Shown: one piece after another, positions 11,415-23,248 of the stretch
How the letters are laid out: the number at the start of each line of letters is the position of its first letter
Numbering within the stretch: the stretch's first letter is position 1
Origin: Melitaea cinxia
Taxonomy: Eukaryota > Arthropoda > Insecta > Lepidoptera > Nymphalidae
Length of the DNA: 64,000 nucleotides
Direction: 5' to 3'
NCBI RefSeq assembly: GCF_905220565.1
Contig: NC_059396.1
Location: 9,707,206 to 9,771,205 of the forward strand
Position numbers and translations under genes: made by a program
Notes under the pieces: model-generated
Told to the model about the DNA's origin: nothing
The model's input: the letters and a program-made list of their open reading frames with translations, nothing else
Databases searched by the model: none

Positions 11415-11810
11415 TATATTATAAACATATAAAGAATTAAATACACAAATAAATACATACCTATTATATATATGCGTTTCGCAATTGACTCAAAATATTT
11501 GACGTGACAAAGCAATGCGACAATCTTAGCTTAAATCGACGCTTTATTAAATTAATAAATAAAAAATTAGCTTGAAGAATAGACGTCGAAATTTTTTTGA
11601 GTTTTTCATATTATTTAATATTCGTTTCATAATTCTTTAAATATTGAATTGTATATTGTATGTATTTAGGTTGATATTCGTTCGGAGCTTGTCCTTTATT
11701 ATGTTTTATGGTACGTTTATATTCCGTGCTATATATATTTTTTATATAATAGATAGTATATATTATAAACATATAAAGAATTAAATACACAAATAAATAC
11801 ATACCTATTA
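11415..11810. repeat. 52-bp direct repeats 344 bp apart
   Basis: The segment starting TATATTATAAACATATAAAG at 11415-11466 recurs unchanged at 11759-11810. The material between is AT-rich low-complexity DNA. It may be a duplicated LINE 3' tail. Confidence 0.7.
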
Positions 11811-11921
11811 CATTAATTATCAAGTAGGTAATAGTTAATCATAAATATAAAATTGAATAATTATCGACAGCACATTTACGAATAACTACGAGTAAACTTA
11901 CTAACACAGACCAGCTTTTCA

Positions 11922-14300
11922 CTAACAATTTAGGTAAAAATCTTTAAGTAGCTTCTTAAATGATGTAAGAGTTTTAGCCTCCCTAATACTTTTAGGCAAA
12001 GCATTCCACAGAATGATTGACTGCACTGTAAAAGAGCAATTGTAGAAAGCAGTATGATGGATAGGTATATACAGCGTAGTTGTATCATTCGAGCGCAGTG
12101 CCTTGTCAGATTCACGCACTACAAACTTTTCTCTTAGATACTCTGGGGCCCGGGGACTTTTAAGCACATAGTAAAGCAGCGACAGTATTCTAGTATTCCG
12201 GCGAAAGCGGATTGGCAACCACTTGAGCTTTTTACGAAAATCGAATATGTGATCGTATTTTCGCAAAGAAAATACGAATCTAATAGCTAAATTTTGGAGC
12301 CTCTCAAGTTTTGTCAGTTGTTACTCAGTAAGGTCAGGATAGCACGCATCGGCATAGTCGAGATGAGACAGGAAAAGAGATTCCGCGAGTGCAATTTTAG
12401 TAGAAGTCGGTAGCATGTATTGTAAGCGTCTTAACGAATGCCAAGTTGAAAACATTTTTCTACTCACTTCTTTAATCTGCGTTGTCCAGTTCATATTCTC
12501 GTCCATGTAAACGCCAAGATTTTTAACGCACTTACTATATGGTATGGAAGTGTTATTGATGAGCACCGGAGGTAAAGAAGCCCAGTCAATCCTCGAAATA
12601 AAAGCCCGACTACCCAATACTATAACTTGCGATTTCACTGGATTTAATTTAAGACCATAACAGCGACTCCATTCAGTTACAGCAGCAAGATCTTTATTAA
12701 TTATAGTAATAGCCCCAGGCAAGTTTTCGAGGTCAGACTGAGCATAGATCTGCAAATCATCTGCATACAAATGGTAGAGAGAAGAAATGCTATTCGTGAT
12801 GTTGTTAATGAAAATGGCAAATAGAAGAGGTGATAAGACGCCACCTTGAGGCACACCGACAGGCAAATTAGACCAAGAGGAAAGATCTATTGCCATCTTT
12901 ACTCTCTGCCGGCGCCTCTGTAGATAACTACGAAACCAGTCAATCACTGATGGAGATATGTTAAGTGAACACATGGTACTAAGAAGTACGTCATGGTCTA
13001 CCGTATTAAAAGCATTACTGAAGTCTAATAAAGTCAGAACAGTAAGCTTCTTGTTATCCATGCCATATCTGATGTCCTCGGTGACTTTGACAAGAGCAGT
13101 AGTCGTGCTGTGTCCTGTTCTAAACCCTGATTGAAGTGGATTTAGGAGATTATTTTTCGTCATATACAAAGTAAGTTGAAAGTGGACTATGCGTTCGAAG
13201 ACTTTGGAAAGAAAAGGAAGGATAGAGATTGGTCGAAAGTCAGTAACAGTAGAAGGATTAGATTTTTTAGGTAAAGGAATAACGTAAGCATCCTTCCAAG
13301 TAATGGGAAAAATGCCAGAATCAATAGAACTATTAAAGATATGCGTGAGAACAGGGAGAATTACATCAAGGATAGGTACCAGCATCTTACGACTAACGTT
13401 ATCGCAACCGACGGCATCAGACGATATGGATAATATGTTCTTCTTAACATCACATTCAGTAATTTGACTAAAAAAGAACGGAGGATGATTAGGAGCTGGT
13501 AGCTGGGAAAGATGATGTAGTGTACAAGCCTTTGTATTGGCGTCAAAGTCTGAATCAGGTGAAGCAAAATGTCGGTTTAGTTCGTCTGTAGAAATATCTG
13601 AGTAATAATTACTTGTTTGCTTACCAACTCCAAGTGATTTAAGAAACTTCCACACTTTTGCTGGGTTGCCGTTCTCAACCGATTTATGAATATGACGTCT
13701 TTGCGCATCCCTACACATCGTATTACAGCGATTGCGTATTTTTACGTATCTCTCACGATGCTCATCAGAATTGGACTTCCTATACTTTGCCCTAGCCCTG
13801 TGCTTTTTGGCTATCAACAACTTTAACTCGTTGGTCATCCAAGGTGCAGGAAGATGCTTAATTTTAACAGGTCTTACTGGGGCATGTTTGTCATATAAAT
13901 TAGCTAGTAGGCAATTAAATATTTCTATTTTTTTGTCGATATCCGTTTCGCTATAAATTATGGACCAGTTCAGTTCACGTGCGTCTAACAGTAAACTATC
14001 TGAATTCATTCTACCAAAATTCCGCTGCATCAATACTCTTGCCTTTTGTTTAGGAGGACGTAAATTATAAGATAGATATATCAAATCATGGTACGAGAAA
14101 CCCTCCGCGGGACACTGTCCAAATTTGAAAACAAATTCTGGAGCAGAAACTATGATGAGATCTAAAAGTGAAGGCACACAACCGGGAAAATAGTGTGTGG
14201 GTTTAAGTGGCAACAGCTGCATATTGCACGAATCAAGGATGGAACTGAGTCTTTCAGATCTTCTATCACGCTTTACCATACATGTGTTAAAATCGCCCAT
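11922..14300 (-). pseudogene. CR1/Jockey-like LINE reverse transcriptase, truncated
   Basis: Read from 14300 to 11922 on minus, one frame is open except for a single TAA at 12321-12323. It starts at the GDFN motif of the endonuclease domain, so the first part of the endonuclease is lost. The RT blocks follow: VTDFRPISILPFLSKVFERI, QSGFRTGHSTTTALV, LLDFSNAFNTVDH, VGVPQGGVLSPLLFAIF and LYADDLQIY. After the stop come LTKLERLQNLAIRFVF and WNALPKSIREAKTL, the typical C-terminal block. The 3' UTR probably extends to about 11820. The GDFN start is a 5' truncation, the usual result of incomplete target-primed reverse transcription. Confidence 0.9.
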
Positions 14301-14494
14301 AATTATATTATGACAATATGAGGGAGTATATTATTGCTTTTGTGAATTAGAGTAGATATTCTTTTTTTAATCACAGTAGTTACAATTTAAGCATTCTATT
14401 GTTAAATTATTACTAGTCGTAAATAAAAGCACGAAGCAATTTTTTTTTTTCTTTTTACAATAACAATCCAACATCCGCGTTTACGTAAGAAACC

Positions 14495-14590
14495 CACATT
14501 TTGAAAAATCTAACGTGAGATTGGGGGATGGGGGAGGGAGTTGAATAAAATCTCACGAGATCTCACCAGGGGGGGGGGAACAGAGGTTTC
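14495..14590. repeat. G-rich ACGTGAG repeat
   Basis: AAAATCTAACGTGAGATTGG is followed by GGGGGAGGGAG, CTCACGAGATCTCACC and a run of ten G. It is the same family as the split copy at 7121/10754. The short CTCACGAGATCTCAC block could fold. Confidence 0.5.
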
Positions 14591-14593
14591 TAT

Positions 14594-15226
14594 GTAGTAG
14601 TGAACGGATTTAGCTCTAGCACTCGTAGTATAGCTTCAGGTGTGCCTCAGGGTTCTCATTTGGGGCCTGTCTTGTTTAACATATTTATAAATGATCTACC
14701 TAATTACCTTCAGTTTTCTGTACCCTATTTGTTTGCTGACGATTTAAAAATTTTGAGAATTATAGAATCAGTTTCTGACGCTACGTTGTTGCAAAGCAAT
14801 ATTGACAAGCTTATCGAATGGTGCAGGTTAAATAATATGCAAATGAATTCTAAAAAATGTTTCTTCTTGTCGTTCTCTAGAAAGCAATATCATCATACAT
14901 TTGAATACCATATTCACGACAATTTGATTCAGGAGGTGGACACTATTAAAGATCTAGGTATTTTGTTTGATAGGAAAATTACTTTTGTTCCTCATATTGA
15001 GAATATTTGCAACAAAGCTTCTAAAATGTTGGGATTTGTGATCAGGTACACTAAAGACCTCAAACATAGAAATTCTAAAATATTATTATTTAACTCTTTG
15101 GTTCGCAGTATCTTGGAATATTGCAGTGTGGTGTGGCGTCCGCATTACTGTGTACACTCTTTGCGTTTAGAGCGAATACAAAAACGATTTTTGTGGCATC
15201 TTGCGTTCTCGTTGCTAGAACGCTAA
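14594..15226 (+). pseudogene. Jockey-like LINE reverse transcriptase fragment
   Basis: The frame starts in the RT palm with SGVPQGSHLGPVLFNIFIND and has VPYLFADDLKI (FADD in place of YADD). It continues through LGILFDRKITFVPHIENIC to CSVVWRPHYCVHSLRLERIQ and stops at 15226. The N-terminal endonuclease and the fingers domain are missing. It resembles the fragment at 39.5-40.6 kb, so both may belong to one family. Confidence 0.85.
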
Positions 15227-15516
15227 CCATTAAACAAATGACTAATTATAAAAAAAAGAATTCTATATTTTTAAAATAAAAATAATTTGAAATTCGAGTT
15301 CTTAGCGATTTTTTTTTTAGTTTTGAAATAGCTAGTACGACGAAACGGCAATTTCATAGGTAAAGACCTAATATTTTATTGCGTTAAATTATTACATCTA
15401 AATATATCATATTAACGGTAACAATAGTTATTAACATCGACGAAATCAAATATGACTAATCGCATTGATTCGAAGCAATCCCACCTTTTATCTCACCACA
15501 TATAATTACAGCTGTT

Positions 15517-16064
15517 ATGAACAGCAGCGTTTTAAAAATTAAAGTAGCGGTAAGAGTACCGTGTGTTTATTACGTACTCGTAATAAATGTTTCATCTTTC
15601 TTGTACCAACAATATACAGATCTTATAATATTGAATTATTGTTCTCTTTTACGGTCTTATAGATACAAGATAAGGAGTGTATTAAATTGTCAAAAATTTC
15701 GAAGGAAGTCGAGTTTCGAAGAAATGAGAATAGGTACGATAAGTATCAAAGGGAATAAAAAATTTAAATTTACTTTAGTACTTATTAATATCTTATTACT
15801 TATTACACAACAATATTTTATAGTTAAAGTAAAACAACAATGAATACGAGTTCGACGCAAATTCTAACGACAGGACGAAAAAAAAAAGGACGGCAGTTTA
15901 GTCGTATTTTCGGCACGAAAGTCACCGTTACTAAAACTTTTATTACTACGTCAACCGTATTCCTTCGAGTATTTATTACGACTACGTGTCTCTTATGCCA
16001 TTATCATCAAATTTGCAGTAATATAACTATGGCTATATTGGAAATCCTTATAAATCAATTTTGA
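15517..16064 (+). other. Two overlapping short ORFs, unrecognised
   Basis: A 108-codon frame (15517-15843) stops in TGA exactly where an ATG (15840) opens a 74-codon frame ending at 16064, so the two overlap by ATGA. Over 180 codons without a stop is long for AT-rich DNA. I recognise no domain, and the second product has a basic stretch (GRKKKGRQ). No splice or TE boundary was found. Chance remains possible. Confidence 0.2.
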
Positions 16065-16595
16065 AAAGTGTGTTTATGTATAAGACATCGTAATCAAAGA
16101 AACTATTTGTATTAGAAAAGGAAATATTTTATAGAAACAAGATACCTATGACCAGTTACAGTCAAAAAAAGTTTTTTTTAAAGCTTATCTATAGTTCTTA
16201 TTGAGCACTAGGTCTCTTTATAAGGTCAATAATTGAACTGCAAGATTTTAGGCTTTGTTTCAGAAAAATCTGATCTTTAAAAAGCAGTGGCGTTAAACTA
16301 CTCGTCGTTAAGTTCGTGGTTTTTAATAATAAAAGGGAAATTCATACAAATTAGTGTCGTGGTCTTGATAAAGTCTTAGAAAACGCATATAACTTATAAC
16401 TCATTTATTTTTCATCATAAGTGAAACAAATCTTAGTTTTATAAATAAAAAAATATTAACCCTAATAATAAAAATCACAAAATGTTAATAATTACAAATT
16501 TTTTTCAGTCTTAGTCCTTGGTCCAGATTGGGCAACTACACTTTAATTAATCACATTACGGACCTTATGTTTGAAATTAACAAATATGGCAATTA

Positions 16596-18234
16596 GGGGA
16601 ACACCGGGCAAGATGGGGTAGTTAAGGTTTAAAGCTCCAGAAATCGTAGGGGTTCATGGTTTCATAATCATATTTATTCTTAATCAGGCTTGTAGTTATC
16701 AATCTTACATATTAAATTGAAATCAGGAACACAGCACCACAGAATTGTTAATAATATAACAAAATGTAAAAAATGACATACCACCCCATCATGCCCGATA
16801 GGTCGGGTAAGATGGGGTGGGCCTAATGGGCAAGATGGGGTATAGCCATTCTCTCGACTATTCAGGAGTGCAGAACTCGCAAATGAATGTTGCTTCGGCA
16901 TCATTATCATCCACTCCTGCGCAGCCATAATGTAACCATTTACCACAAGAAGAATAAGCAATCCAACCTTTCTTGGAGTCAAAATATAATCCTGTAGAAT
17001 GTAGGCAATGAGTGTTTTCGGTTTCAACATCACTCTTTTCAGAAGACGACTGTCTAATACGTTTCTTTGGATTATATTTCTTTGTGGCTTTAGCCTTGAA
17101 ATGGTTTTGTTACTCTTCCTTTTTCTGTTTTCGCTCCTTTTTTCTGTCTGATTTCCTTGTTTTGCTTTTTTAACTTTTCTGTCACATTTTTTTTTAAATA
17201 AATTCTTCTAACTTAACAACTTCTGTTTATAGGGTGAAGAGGTTATGGTAGTAGTTTTACCGCGTTTTTTCGCCACTTTTAATGTCTTCTTGGTCACTAG
17301 AAGAGGCAATAGTTGCTTTGGACTGGCTAATGCACTAAATTAGGCTAATAAGAAAATCTAGGGGAAGGACTCAAATTTAAATATGTGTTAATTTCAGTTG
17401 TACTAGTTGTCACAACTGTTGAAGTAGCAGGATCTGTAACAACAACTGCAGTGCTCGTTGCTGTTGTTGTAAGAGGTGCTGCCACAGTATCTACAGTTAA
17501 AAAAAACCGATTTCTATGTCTAATAAATAATCCATAGAGCCCATCCTCTTCTTCTTCTTTTTGCGAGAATACTGGTACCCAAAGGTACCTTTACATTCTT
17601 TTTTGCCTTTTTTACCTTTCATTCCAATGTAGTTTGTGGGACTAAGAAAATTTTTGCAGCCAACATATATCCCATTTCTCGCTTCAAAACAACTTCTATC
17701 GCCTTATTCAGTGCTTCTCTTGACCGTTTTCATCTTCCTGAGTTTATTTTATAAACATATATGACTTTTTTAAAATATAAACTATCCTAAAACAATATGT
17801 AAAAAAATATAAATAATCAAAATCGTGTCAGGCAAGATGGGGCATCAGATACCCCATCTTGCCCGTTGATTCGTTTCAACATTAATATTCAAACAAAAAA
17901 AAATTGAATAATGTTTCATAACAAAACAAGTTATTACCTGTTACTGCAATGTACTGTAAATAGGATTAACCGAGGTGCCACTTAAAATTCACTAAATACA
18001 AGTTTCATGTACTACGAAACGTATATATAAGAAATTTTAATACGAACAAACGAAATCTACTTTTCGACGATAACTAAAACAAATGAATAGCCACAGTATT
18101 AGTACTCGTATGACAAAGAGCTGTCGCGGCGGCTAGTAGCGAGATGGCAGAGCGAATGAGATTGATCAATTTAAATCACCTGAAAAGCCTGATGCCCCGT
18201 CTTGCCCACCACCCCGTCTTGCCCGGTGTTCCCC
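16596..18234 (-). mobile_element. pogo/Tigger-like DNA transposon, internally deleted
   Basis: The ends are inverted repeats of about 24 bp (GGGGAACACCGGGCAAGA, then T/C, then GGGG), flanked by TA on both sides, a Tc1/mariner-superfamily signature. The minus strand keeps two remnants of a pogo-like protein. Near 17740-17590 is a psq-type helix-turn-helix (REALNKAIEVVLKREMGYML, then AAKIF). Near 16980-16860 is a PHD-like zinc finger (SSCGKWLHYGCAG, then TFICEFC). The DDE catalytic core between them is missing or unrecognisable. The 13-bp motif GGGCAAGATGGGG recurs about eight times near both ends in both orientations, probably as transposase-binding sites. Confidence 0.8.
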
Positions 18235-18881
18235 TACTGCTGCAAAAGGTTAAGATATATTATTTCATTTTTTAGTTCAGTAATCAACATAAACGTAATT
18301 AAAATACAATTATATAAATTAAACAATAGTTTTTTTTCACCCAATAACAGTTAATTCGTCAAATAACTAAAAACTAAATTAAACTTATAGGAGAACATAC
18401 ATAAAAAATCAAATTAATAAACATCGCCTTGACTTGATACATCTTGATACGTCTTTTAAAGCTGCTACTCTCTCAGACATTTTGAAGATTAATTTGAGAC
18501 CATTCTAAGCACTGCTGTGGTTTTTACGAAGCCTTCATTCTTATCTTTACTGAAGACAACTTACATATCAATATATAACTAAGAGTATAATGATGATAAA
18601 GCTATGTATTTATGTCAAAAGCTAACTAATCATACCGGTTTTAATTCATCGTACCCCTACTAAGTCTCGGCACTTATTTGAAAGTAGTAAAGAGGAGCTT
18701 ATTGAACAATTACACATGTCCTCAAAAAATCAAATAAAATCGAGATAAATAGCAATAATATTAGTAACTATTACCCTAAGTGTGGGAAGTTTAAAAAAAG
18801 TAGGACGTTATTGGGAACAGGTCTTTTTATGCGGAACCACCTTATAAGACGAGTTTCTTACTAACAATAAGAATAACTTTT
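18235..18881. other. AT-rich sequence, nothing recognised
   Basis: No gene or bounded element is supported between the pogo-like element and the split AACCGACTTC repeat. Confidence 0.5.
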
Positions 18882-20105
18882 TTTAACCTACTTCCAAAAA
18901 AGGTTCAGTTCAGTTCAGCTCAGCTTATTGCAGTCCACTGCTGGACATGGGCTTCCCCAAGTTCGCGCCAGACATCCCGGTTTTCCACAATCCTCATCCA
19001 GCTTACACCGGCAATCTTACGTAGATTGTCAGTCCAACGGGCCGGAGGACGTCCCACAAGGTTCAGTTCAGTTCAGTTCAGCTCAGCTTATTGCAGTCCA
19101 CTGCTGGACATGGGCTTCCCCAAGTTCGCGCCAGACATCCCGGTTTTCCACAATCCTCATCCAGCTTACACCGGCAATCTTACGTAGATTGTCAGTCCAA
19201 CGGGCCGGAGGACGTCCCACACTGCGTTTGCCAAGGCGCGGTCTCCACTCCAGGACCCGTCTGCTCCAACGGCCATCGGTCCTTCGAGACAGATGAACAG
19301 CCAACTGCCACTTCAACTTGCTAATTCTGTGGGCTATGTCGGTTACTTTCGTCCTCTCGCGAATAGTCTCATTTCTAATCCTATCTTTGAAAGAAACCCT
19401 AAGCATAGCCCGTTCCATTGCACGTTGAGCGACTTTAAACTTGTGGACCAGTCCATTCGTCAGCGTCCACGTCTCGGCTCCGTATGTTAACACAGGCAGG
19501 ACGCATTGCTCGAAGACTTTTGTCTTAAAGCATTGCGGAATCTTCGAAGTGAAGACTCGACGAAGCCTGTCAAACGTCGCCCAGCCCAACCGAATCCTCC
19601 TATCGGCCTCCTTCTTCGAGAAGGGTACCATCGACCGATACCGGTCTCGGTATGACTTGGTTGTTAAACATAACTTTCGTTTTGTCCAAGTTCATAGAGA
19701 CCGAGACGTTGGGAGGACTCATTTAGGCCGGCCAGCATTTGACCTAAATCATCCAACGTCCATCCAACGTCAACAATATCGTCGGCGAAACGAAGGAGAT
19801 GAAGTCATCGTTGACGTTGATGCCTCGTTCCCCCCAATCCAAGGTCTTAAAGGTCTTAAAGACATCCTCCAGCGCAGTGGTAAACAGTTTCGGTAATATT
19901 ACATCTCCCTGTCTTACCCCACGCCGGAGGGAAATAGGTCTTGTTCTCTGGTCCTGGACATGAAAAAAGGTGGAGGTTCTCAATTCGATTGTAGTTTTTT
20001 ATGTATGTTACCTCAGAATTTTTGACTGGGTGGACCGAGTTTGATGGATTTTATTTTAATGGATTAAATGGGTTTCATTCTAATATTTTTTTTTTCACTT
20101 TTTAC
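18882..20105 (+). repeat. AACCGACTTC-family repeat, copy split by an RTE LINE
   Basis: The first 20 bp (TTTAACCTACTTCCAAAAAAGG) lie at 18882-18903. The continuation (GGTGGAGGTTCTCAATTCG, TATGTTACCTCAGAA, GACTGGGTGGACCGA) lies at 19968-20070, beyond the RTE. The direct repeat AAAAAAGGT at 18896-18904 and 19963-19971 is the target duplication of that insertion. Confidence 0.75.
18905..19962 (-). mobile_element. RTE-like LINE, 5'-truncated, with a duplicated 3' end
   Basis: Minus-strand RT pieces: ISLRRGVRQGDVILPKLFTT and LDWGERGINVNDDF near 19.8-19.9 kb. A frameshift follows, then the frame 19631-19083 with KEADRRIRLGWATFDRLRR, YGAETWTLTN, RVSFKDRIRNET and GKRSVGRPPARW. The catalytic FADD block falls in the damaged part. 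The 3' end is followed by a TGAAC microsatellite tail. The last 160 bp occur twice in tandem (18901-19058 and 19059-19220). A 9-bp target duplication flanks the whole. Confidence 0.88.
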
Positions 20106-20120
20106 CATTTTCAAAGGCTT

Positions 20121-21030
20121 TTTTTTTTTTTTGATATCGCAGGGTAACCCATTTACGGGTGATATCCAGAATGCCCGGGTAGGCATTCCTAGACCGTATG
20201 TCGGCTTAGCACTTGGGGGTGCACTACCGACCAAAACCCCTGCGGGAGCCTTCAGCCGCTTTAATTGGAGGGTCCTGGATCTGCAGGCAACAGGATCCCT
20301 CCAGCGACAGGCTGGCCTCGGCGAAAAGACCAGACTTCTCCTCCATGGAACTGTCCGGCTCACCTCTGAACAATCCCGACGACGCCATGTCTAGCAGGAC
20401 CGGGTTCCCATCCCGGCCCGACACGGGCACAGGGGCGTTACTGGAAACGCATTAAGTAGCGCCTCCTACGCACCCCCGTTCGTCGCCTGCGGACGGAGGC
20501 CTCGTCGGCGGCCCCCTCTCTCATCCGCTCGTCGTTCTCCTTCTGGGACATTACTGTCTCGCAGAAGGAGACCATCGCCTTCCAGGACTCGTCGTCGCCG
20601 AGCATCGCGGTGATAACGCTCGGCAGTGACAAGTCCCCTCCGAGGACTGTCGTCAGATCGCGACGTAGCGCCGCCCATCTCGGGCACACCTCGAGGGTGT
20701 GCTGGGCAGAGTCCACCGCCGCGCCACAATCGTGACATTCAGTCGTCGGCTCCCTTTGGGCCGTCCGACAAAAGTATTCACCAAAGCAACCGTGCCCGGT
20801 GAGAACCTGCGTCAGACGGAAGGTGAGGGGTTTGCGCTTACGGCGCATCCACCGCTCAAGGACCGGGCGCAAGGCAGCCGTTACGCGTGTGCCATACGGC
20901 TGCTCCACCAGGTCCTCCCCCCACCTCCGCATTAGTGCTTCTTGCCCCATCCGGCGCACCCGTAGGATCCCGTCCAACGTGGGGTTCTCACCGAGAGCCC
21001 TCCTACCCGAGACGTATGAGTAGGTCTCGG
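20121..21030 (-). mobile_element. R1-clade LINE, 5'-truncated
   Basis: The perfect 15-bp direct repeat CATTTTCAAAGGCTT (20106-20120 and 21031-21045) brackets the insert; the T-run at 20121-20131 is its poly(A) on minus. The frame 20977-20438 is the C-terminal part of an R1-type ORF2. It shows LTFRLTQVLTGHGCFGEYF, then the zinc-knuckle-like CHDCGAAVDSAQHTLEVC, PRWAALR, and an Arg-rich end. The 3' UTR fills 20437-20132. R1 elements usually sit in 28S rDNA. This one does not, so it belongs to a non-rDNA relative. A second copy is at 36.4-37.4 kb. Confidence 0.88.
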
Positions 21031-21045
21031 CATTTTCAAAGGCTT

Positions 21046-22146
21046 AAAGCACTGGTCTATATGGATTTAACTAATAGTTAACCATGTCAAAACTCAAAAT
21101 GGTATATATAATATTTAATCGTAAATATTATGAAGTAAAAAGAGTCGGTACAATAAAACCTGTAAAATAGTTTGCATATTTTATTTATTATAAGTGACAA
21201 AATTATTATTTTATTATTTTTAAGAAACATCAGGTTAGATAATTATTATCAAAGATTGGACTTTAGTTTGTAAGATAATGATGTTTAACATAATATTAAA
21301 CTTAACTCGTTTGTACTAAATAATTTTTTTATAATATTGTGTAGGTATTACAGAAAATTGATAGAAATGCTTACTCACTGGTTAGACTATCGATTGAAAA
21401 GTCTTTCTACTAGAAAAACACGTATAATAATAGTTAAGTCCTTTTTAACCTTAAAATCCGCTCTAACTTTAAATTATTTTGTATGTTTCTTCATCACCAC
21501 ATGCCTACTTCATATTTTTTACAGACAATAAACTTCAACATGTTGTGGTAATTTTGATGGTTGCGAATTATTTGATGTCAAAAAGTAAAACATTTTTTTT
21601 AAATTATATATGACTAGTAGTAAATTCTAAATATAAAAAGGCATTATGTAAAAATGCTATGTAATTAAATGCCAGTTCATAAGACTACATTAACTGAATA
21701 TAAATTAGTAATACCTTTAAAAACTACTATAATTTTATTATTAATTCAAGCGAGATGTATTTGCACATGACAAAAGGTTTCCTATTAATGAGACAATATA
21801 GGTTATTAAATTCAATATAAAACATGTAAAACGTAAGTTCTTACAATACAAACCATTAAACTATCTGGTCCGATAAATACTGCAAGTATCTTTACAGATC
21901 ATAATTTTTACATAAGTTTGTTGTACATATGTACATATATAAAAGTACCCTTAAATAGGTATCTTAAATATTCATAATCAATAAATATATATGTATATCA
22001 TGATTTTTAGAGATTCCTCCGTAGTTGCAATAAGTTTTTCGTAATGTATGTCCTTAATCCATAATATATAATTTAATTATTGGTCATAAAATAATTTTAT
22101 AGTATTAAGCTTAAAATAATACAACTTTTTTCAAACAATAATGTTA
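21046..22146. other. AT-rich sequence, nothing recognised
   Basis: No gene, terminal repeats or SINE promoter boxes could be supported. Confidence 0.55.
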
Positions 22147-23248
22147 TAGGTTGGCAAGAAAGTTGATAATTTCGGTTTGCATCAGTAGATAGCGTTGTGT
22201 TCGTTACATTCATAGGCAATAAAACGACTGAGGCTCACAAAGAGAAAAGTGGAGTTTATGGTGTTGATTGTTTAACAGAACGCACGTGTCAGAATTATTT
22301 TAAAAAATTTCGTTGTGTAGATTTTTCTGTGAAAGATAACCAACGTTCTTTCGACCTTCTGTAATTGATGAGGACAAAATGGAAGTCAGAATTGAATCGA
22401 ATCATCATATAACTGTGCGAGAGATGGTAAAACAGTTAAATGTATCATACACAACAATAAAATTTATAAATCTTATAAGACGACTAGGCACTAGCAGGAT
22501 ATTTGAGTTCCGCAGGGATTGAGAGAAATTCACCGAACACAACGAATCAATGTTTGTGATACCCATTTCAAACGTAACGCAAGCGATTTTTTAAACAAAC
22601 TATAATTGCCGATGAATAATATATCGTCTACAATAACGTTAATAGGAAATGATGAACCAGCGCAAACCATATCAGAATCTGAGTTGCATCAAAAAAATAT
22701 CGTGCTGTCAATTTGGTGGGATTATCTAAGGTGTTGTACATTTTGAGCTGCTTCCAAACAACCAAACGATCCTCTCAGACGTTTACTCTCAACAACTTGA
22801 CAAATTGGAGGAAGCAATCAAAAAGAAAAGACCAGAATTAGCAAACCGCAAATAAATCGTATTCCACCACGACTATGTGAGGCCTCACACATCTTTGGCA
22901 GCACGTAAGGAACTTTTAAAGCTTTGTTGGAAATGATGTCACATCCCCCATACAGCCCGGACCTTGCACCATCGGATTATCATTTATTTCAAAGTTTACA
23001 AAACTTCTTAAATTTAAAAAAAAATCAGTAATCAGTAACAAGACCTCAAAATGCGCTTGGTTGAGTTTTTTGCTGTCAGAAATTCTATGAGCGAAGGATC
23101 TACTACCAGAAAGGTAGCAAAATGTCATGGAACAGAATAGAAGATATTTAACTGATAAATGTTAATTTTTTGTCTAGAAATATCGAGTTTTGTATAATCG
23201 AGTTTTATTTTACACTAAAAACCGAAATTACATTCTTGCCGACCCAAT
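22147..23248 (+). pseudogene. mariner transposon, decayed transposase
   Basis: Terminal inverted repeats of about 28 bp (GGTTGGCAAGAAAGT ... and, at the right end, ATTCTTGCCGACCC) share a CGGTTT inner part. TA lies at the left tip. Broken frames between them show transposase blocks: TCQNYFKKFRCVDFSVKDNQ, ESNHHITVREMVKQLNVSY, NDEPAQTISESELHQKN, FHHDYVRPHTSLAARKEL and HPPYSPDLAPSDYHLFQSL. The last two contain the second and third catalytic aspartates. Several frameshifts and stops separate the blocks, so no active protein is encoded. Confidence 0.92.

Noticed and set aside
11282..11515. Hydrophobic 77-codon minus frame resembling a membrane protein
   Set aside because: Low-complexity AT repeat translation (runs of IYV).
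16680..17033. 117-codon minus frame in the pogo-like element
   Set aside because: The recognisable PHD-like finger is in a different minus frame; this frame is a shadow.
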